Assembly (NCBI RefSeq): GCF_017502485.1
Contig: NZ_JAFVUX010000028.1
Location: 62,001 to 126,000, forward strand
Direction: 5' to 3'
From: Helicobacter sp.
Lineage (GTDB): Bacteria; Campylobacterota; Campylobacteria; Campylobacterales; Helicobacteraceae
DNA: 64,000 bases
The translations under genes were made by a program, and so were the position numbers. Shown here piece after piece: positions 58,827-64,000 of this stretch. Numbering within the stretch: position 1 is the stretch's first letter; the number at the start of each line of letters is the position of its first letter. Under the pieces are notes generated by a model. That model saw only the letters and a list, made by a program, of their open reading frames with translations. It was not told the DNA's origin and did no database searches.

Positions 58827-58889
58827 TTTGCTTTTCTTAAATTTCAAAGAACCTATCGCGCAGAAATAACACTCAAAGGAGCAGTCATT

Positions 58890-59699
58890 ATGGCAGAAGT
58901 CATTACTATAACTTCAGGTAAAGGTGGCGTAGGTAAATCCACCGCCACAGCTAATATCGCAGTAGGCTTGGCGCAAATTGGGCAAAAGGTTGTAGCAGTG
59001 GATTTTGACATAGGACTTAGGAATCTTGATATGATCTTAGGGCTTGAAAATCGCATAGTCTATGATGTCATTGATGTAATGGAAGGCAAATGCGCGCTCT
59101 CGCAAGCCCTTATCCAAGATAAAAAAACCCCAAATCTCCACTTTCTCCCAGCAAGCCAGAGTAAAGATAAAACGATTTTAGATAAACAAAAAGTAAAGGC
59201 GTTAATCGAGTCGCTTAAAGAGCAGTTTGACTATATCTTGCTAGATTCTCCAGCGGGGATTGAGGGTGGCTTTGAGCACGCCATTTTCTGGGCAGATCGC
59301 GCACTAGTGGTGGTAACGCCGGAAGTCAGCTCCGTGCGCGATAGCGATAGGGTCATAGGTATAATCGATGCCAAAAGTGATAAAGCCACTAAGGGCGCAA
59401 AGGTGCAAAAGCACTTAATCATCAATCGCATTAAACCAGAACTTGTAGAAAATGGCTCTATGCTTAGCAGTGATGATGTGCTAAAAATTCTAGCGATCCC
59501 ACTAATCGGGCTTGTACCAGAAGATGAAAGAGTGGTGAGCGCGACAAACTGCGGTGAACCTGTGATCTATGATAAATCTAGTATTAGCGGTGAATGCTAT
59601 AAGCGCATAGTCGCTAGAATCCTAGGCGATGAAGTGCCATTTGTAGAGTTTAAAAAGCAAGGCGGGATCTTGCAGGGCTTTAAAAGGCTATTCCAATGA
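58890..59699 (+). CDS. minD: Septum site-determining ATPase MinD
   Basis: A 269-residue deviant Walker ATPase that binds the membrane and MinC to keep the division septum at midcell. The deviant P-loop is [20 protein letters not shown] at the N-terminus, followed by [19 protein letters not shown]. The C-terminal amphipathic helix is GFKRLFQ. It overlaps minE by four bases. No minC is adjacent. Confidence 0.97.
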   Translation: MAEVITITSGKGGVGKSTATANIAVGLAQIGQKVVAVDFDIGLRNLDMILGLENRIVYDVIDVMEGKCALSQALIQDKKTPNLHFLPASQSKDKTILDKQKVKALIESLKEQFDYILLDSPAGIEGGFEHAIFWADRALVVVTPEVSSVRDSDRVIGIIDAKSDKATKGAKVQKHLIINRIKPELVENGSMLSSDDVLKILAIPLIGLVPEDERVVSATNCGEPVIYDKSSISGECYKRIVARILGDEVPFVEFKKQGGILQGFKRLFQ

Positions 59700-59923
59700 G
59701 CTGGAAGTTCTTTAGTAAAAACAACGATAGTGCCAAAGTCGCACGCGATAGGCTTACAATAATGCTTGCCCACGAGAGAAGCGTGAAAGTCCCCTATATG
59801 GAGCAGATGAAAGAAGAGATTCTAGCCGTAGTGCGCAAATACACCCAAACAGACAAAATCACTATCCGCGCAGACTCCAACCAAGAAATAAGCACACTAG
59901 AAGTAGAAATCACCTTAGGATAG
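59696..59923 (+). CDS. minE: Cell division topological specificity factor MinE
   Basis: A 75-residue partner that stimulates MinD ATPase and drives pole-to-pole oscillation. The anti-MinCD region [17 protein letters not shown] is near the N-terminus and the topological domain follows ([12 protein letters not shown]). ATG overlaps the minD stop. Confidence 0.93.
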   Translation: MSWKFFSKNNDSAKVARDRLTIMLAHERSVKVPYMEQMKEEILAVVRKYTQTDKITIRADSNQEISTLEVEITLG

Positions 59924-59927
59924 GATA

Positions 59928-61526
59928 ATGAACAATACAAAGTTTTTCAAAGTATTGCATCTAATTAGCTCCCTTGTAGCTATCGCAGTGCTCGCTACAG
60001 GCGCGTATTTTGGCTATGGATTCTACAAAGAATACAAAGCCGAGCAAATCGCCAAAGCTACTACACAAGCCCCTGCAAACCCTAAAGCCGAGGAATCAGA
60101 AGCTAAAGATTCTAGCGATCCTATCGATTGGGATAAAATCAAAACAAACGCCGCAAAAGATGAAAAAGAGCAAGAAGCAGAGCACAACAAACCCCCTGTG
60201 ATGAAAACACTCGCCCCATCCAAAAAACAAGCCCAAAAGCAAAAGCCAAAGCTTGCTATCATTATGGATGATATGGCATACAAAAGCCAGCTTAATGACC
60301 TACAAAAGCTTAGTTTGCCCATTACGCCATCGTTTTTCCCTGTGAGTCCGGACTCACCAGACACAGCTAGACTCGCAGCTTCTACACCATTTTATATGGT
60401 GCATTTGCCACTTGAGGCACAATCTCCCCAGCAGTCGCGCCAAAAGTGGCTTCTAGTGGGCTCTTCCCAAGATGAGATCCGCGAGCAAATTGCCACAATC
60501 AAGCAGGATTTCCCTAGACTAATGTTTATCAACAACCACACCGGCAGCAAATTTACCGCAAGCAAGGCAGATATGGCAAATCTCTTACAAGTATTAAGGG
60601 AGTTTGGGATTGAATTTGTAGATTCTAGGACAAGTGCTGATACTGCTGTGCCAGCACTCTATAAGCAAGAGAACCGCCAGTTATTAACACGCGATGTATT
60701 TTTAGACAATACCCAAAGTGTTAGCTACACGACTAACCAGCTAAAACAAGCTATCAAAATTGCCAAGAAAAAGGGTTATGCCATAGCGATTTGTCACCCG
60801 CACCAAAGCACTTTCAAAGCTCTAGCAAATGCCAAGCACAGCCTCTTTAAAGAAGTCGAGCTTGTTTATATCAAAGATCTCCCCATAGCGCGCACACTGC
60901 TTGCGCAAAATCTAGTGAATGCCAAAACTCCAACACCAAAGCAAGAGACCACTACAGCCACGCATTCTAATCAAGCACAACCCAAGCAAGGCGGGATAGC
61001 AAATCTCTTTGACAACGCTCCAGAACAAAGCGTGATACAAGATGAGCAGACTTCAAGCATACCGCACAACGCCTATCTCGATAGCAACAATACGCACGAC
61101 CCCATCACGCTAGAATCTAAACCACCTATAGATTCTAGCGCGCAAGATAACACTCAAAGCTCGGATAAAGAGACCATACAAGCCCAAATCGCTCCCACTA
61201 GCCCCAGCGAGCCAACAACGCCCCCTGTAAAAGTCGCGACTCCCAAGCCATCAAAGATTGACCCCACGATATTTAAAGAAGCAAAGCGCGTGAGCAAGGA
61301 GCAAGAAACCAAAGCTAAGCCACCAGCACCAAAGCGAGAAACAACCAAAGCCAAAGGGTATGAAGATATACAAGACTGCGCGCAAGATGAGGTCGAAGCC
61401 TTTGTCTCTGGCTGCCCTAGCGATAAGACTAAAAAGAAGCAAGGCTTCATCAACATAGAATGGCATAATGATGAGCAAGACTCTAGTAAAAAGCCTAAAG
61501 ATTTTTTAGACTCTAGTGAGTTTTAG
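59928..61526 (+). CDS. Divergent polysaccharide deacetylase family protein
   Basis: A 532-residue protein with a membrane anchor near the N-terminus (LISSLVAIAVLATGAYFGYG, about residues 11-30). A divergent polysaccharide-deacetylase fold begins near residue 105 (KLAIIMDDMAYKSQ) and continues through TPFYMVHLPLEAQ and FINNHTGSKFT. The last 200 residues are Pro/Ser/Thr/Lys-rich and probably disordered. Four bases after minE and seven before dprA, so part of the same operon. In H. pylori minE and dprA are adjacent; here this envelope gene lies between them. Confidence 0.8.
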   Translation: MNNTKFFKVLHLISSLVAIAVLATGAYFGYGFYKEYKAEQIAKATTQAPANPKAEESEAKDSSDPIDWDKIKTNAAKDEKEQEAEHNKPPVMKTLAPSKKQAQKQKPKLAIIMDDMAYKSQLNDLQKLSLPITPSFFPVSPDSPDTARLAASTPFYMVHLPLEAQSPQQSRQKWLLVGSSQDEIREQIATIKQDFPRLMFINNHTGSKFTASKADMANLLQVLREFGIEFVDSRTSADTAVPALYKQENRQLLTRDVFLDNTQSVSYTTNQLKQAIKIAKKKGYAIAICHPHQSTFKALANAKHSLFKEVELVYIKDLPIARTLLAQNLVNAKTPTPKQETTTATHSNQAQPKQGGIANLFDNAPEQSVIQDEQTSSIPHNAYLDSNNTHDPITLESKPPIDSSAQDNTQSSDKETIQAQIAPTSPSEPTTPPVKVATPKPSKIDPTIFKEAKRVSKEQETKAKPPAPKRETTKAKGYEDIQDCAQDEVEAFVSGCPSDKTKKKQGFINIEWHNDEQDSSKKPKDFLDSSEF

Positions 61527-61532
61527 AGAGCT

Positions 61533-62342
61533 ATGAGCCATAGTGCGCAAGATCCTTATCTAATCACCCCTCCATCTTCCCTACAAATCCTAAGCAATCC
61601 GCCTACTAGGCTCTTTGCCCTAGGGAATAGTGCGCTTTTAGATTCTCAGTGTAAGGTCGCCATAATCGGCACAAGAAAACCTAACACCTATGCGCAAACC
61701 TACACCACCTTGCTTGCTAAATCTCTAGTTAATATTGGAGTGATCATCATTAGCGGGGGCGCACTTGGCACTGATATTATCGCCCATAGTGCTGCGCTAC
61801 CTAAGACTATTTGCGTATTGCCCACAAGCCTTGATAGATTCTACCCGGCAAGTAATGCCAAGACAATCCAAGCAATTACAAAACAAGGACTACTCCTTAG
61901 CGAACATGAACATAACCACTCCCCCCAGCGGCACGACTTTCTCCATCGCAATCGTCTCATTGTGGCTCTAAGCGATCTTGTCATTATCCCACAAGCAGAT
62001 AGATTTAGTGGCTCTCTTGCTAGTGCTACTCTTTGCACAAAGCTTGGGAAGCCGATGTTTGTGCTATCGCACCGCATAGGAGAGTCGCTTGGCACACAGG
62101 ATTTACTAGCCCAAGAGCGTGCGCATATCATCACTGATATAGAAGCTTTCACCCAAGCCATCGCCACGCGCTTTGGGCTTGGGACACAAGAAGTGCTACA
62201 AGATGATGAGCTACTAGATTTTGCGCGTAGTAATCCTAGCTTCGAAGAGGCATTTGCGTGCTTTGGAGAGAGAGTGCTTGAATATGAGCTTATGGGGAAA
62301 ATTACGCGTAAAAATGGGCGCATAATCATTAGCGAGGTTTAA
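61533..62342 (+). CDS. dprA: DNA processing protein DprA
   Basis: A 269-residue protein that loads RecA on incoming single strands during natural transformation. The Rossmann core has IGTRKPNTYAQTYT, ISGGALGTDIIAHSAAL, LPTSLDRFYPASN, and FLHRNRLIVALSD. The C-terminal winged region is short. Followed two bases later by ruvX. The window's own load of decayed, apparently acquired genes fits a transformable host. Confidence 0.95.
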   Translation: MSHSAQDPYLITPPSSLQILSNPPTRLFALGNSALLDSQCKVAIIGTRKPNTYAQTYTTLLAKSLVNIGVIIISGGALGTDIIAHSAALPKTICVLPTSLDRFYPASNAKTIQAITKQGLLLSEHEHNHSPQRHDFLHRNRLIVALSDLVIIPQADRFSGSLASATLCTKLGKPMFVLSHRIGESLGTQDLLAQERAHIITDIEAFTQAIATRFGLGTQEVLQDDELLDFARSNPSFEEAFACFGERVLEYELMGKITRKNGRIIISEV

Positions 62343-62344
62343 AA

Positions 62345-62776
62345 ATGGATTCTAGTCATTGCCAAAGCCCTAGAATCTTAGCGTGTGATGTAGGCTTAAA
62401 GCGCATAGGGCTTGCACATATTGTGCAAGGCATTATCCTGCCACTAGAGCCTATCATTCGGCACAACCGCAACCAGGCTGCCAAAGGACTTGCAGAGCTT
62501 TTAAAGCAAAAGGGGATAGAAATTCTCGTTGTCGGTATGCCAAGCGGTGGACTAGGGGGAGATACAAGCACGCAAGAGCGTATTAAACATTTTATAGGCT
62601 TACTTGGCTTTGGCGGAGAGATTGTATATGTCGATGAAGACTTCACTAGCACACACGCACTAGAATCTTTAAGCCACACTAAACGAGAGTCCAAAAGAGC
62701 CTATGTCAAAAACGGCGTGCTAGATTCTCTCTGTGCGTGTGAGATACTTACACGCTATCTTGAACAAGTAACTTAG
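62345..62776 (+). CDS. ruvX: Holliday junction resolvase-like RuvX (YqgF)
   Basis: A 143-residue RNase H-fold protein implicated in 16S rRNA 5' processing. Start block ACDVGLKRIGLAHIVQG, then VVGMPSGGLGGDTSTQ and YVDEDFTSTHALESL. The C-terminal Asp is in NGVLDSLCACEIL. Three bases after dprA. Confidence 0.92.
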   Translation: MDSSHCQSPRILACDVGLKRIGLAHIVQGIILPLEPIIRHNRNQAAKGLAELLKQKGIEILVVGMPSGGLGGDTSTQERIKHFIGLLGFGGEIVYVDEDFTSTHALESLSHTKRESKRAYVKNGVLDSLCACEILTRYLEQVT

Positions 62777-62847
62777 GTAGCCTATTGTAGGTATATCTCG
62801 CTAGAGTGCTAGGGGGATTTGCTACAATGTCGCATAATTTATCATAA

Positions 62848-64000
<1,153 letters not shown>

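Overview
The window comes from a Helicobacter-type member of the Campylobacterota, probably an enterohepatic species. Gene orders known from H. pylori and Campylobacter recur: flgB-flgC-fliE-ftsI, DUF2603-hemN-glpC, rsmE-hemH-thioredoxin-ccsBA, carA-DUF507, recA-eno-ftsB-like-AMIN-aroK, PpiC-fba, suhB-accD-rlmH-dksA and minD-minE-dprA-ruvX. The species assignment is inference. The DNA is moderately AT-rich and full of the word AGAATCTA / TAGATTCT, inside and between genes.

Layout. 1-8 kb: a SPOR-like envelope protein, tRNA-Glu, an RpoN-type promoter and the flagellar rod genes, a division transpeptidase, a Dsb-like oxidoreductase, a pseudopilin and a TonB-dependent receptor. 8-13 kb: gpsA, argF, DUF2603, hemN and a GlpC-like Fe-S protein. 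13.3-16.5 kb: a restriction-modification (RM) gene split into an N-terminal nuclease/methylase part and a C-terminal part, with a small gene and a Doc/Fic toxin tightly coupled between them. 16.5-24 kb: rsmE, hemH and cytochrome c biogenesis, ending in a gene broken at an A9 tract. 24-25.8 kb: a decayed integrated element between duplicated tRNA-Ser 3' ends, holding a frameshifted relaxase with a DUF5710 domain. 25.9-27.6 kb: carA and DUF507. 27.7-34.7 kb: a complete methylcitrate (propionate) operon prpE-B-C-D with a divergent helix-turn-helix regulator. 34.8-42 kb: recA, eno, division and envelope genes, aroK, PPIase, aldolase, NfeD and an SPFH protein.

42-45.3 kb: a second RM locus (MboII-like order) with an intact HNH endonuclease but both methylase genes disrupted, one at an A7 tract and one at a G16 tract followed by stops in all frames; beside it lies a fragment resembling the C-terminus of AlaS. 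45.3-50.5 kb: an O-antigen-ligase-like protein, a membrane protein, dksA, rlmH, accD and an inositol monophosphatase. 50.5-55.2 kb: an accessory, decayed region around a foreign-looking katG with its own operator and strong promoter, a compound inverted repeat, and a glycosyltransferase pseudogene. 55.2-64 kb: Na/Pi cotransporter, recO, lipoprotein, minDE, polysaccharide deacetylase, dprA, ruvX and the 5' part of alaS, which carries a roughly 100-codon in-frame insertion sharing a repeat module with the spacer upstream of prpD.

The strongest candidates for something new are the RM gene split by a toxin cassette, the protein-coding repeat in alaS, and the RM locus that keeps its nuclease while both methylases are broken.
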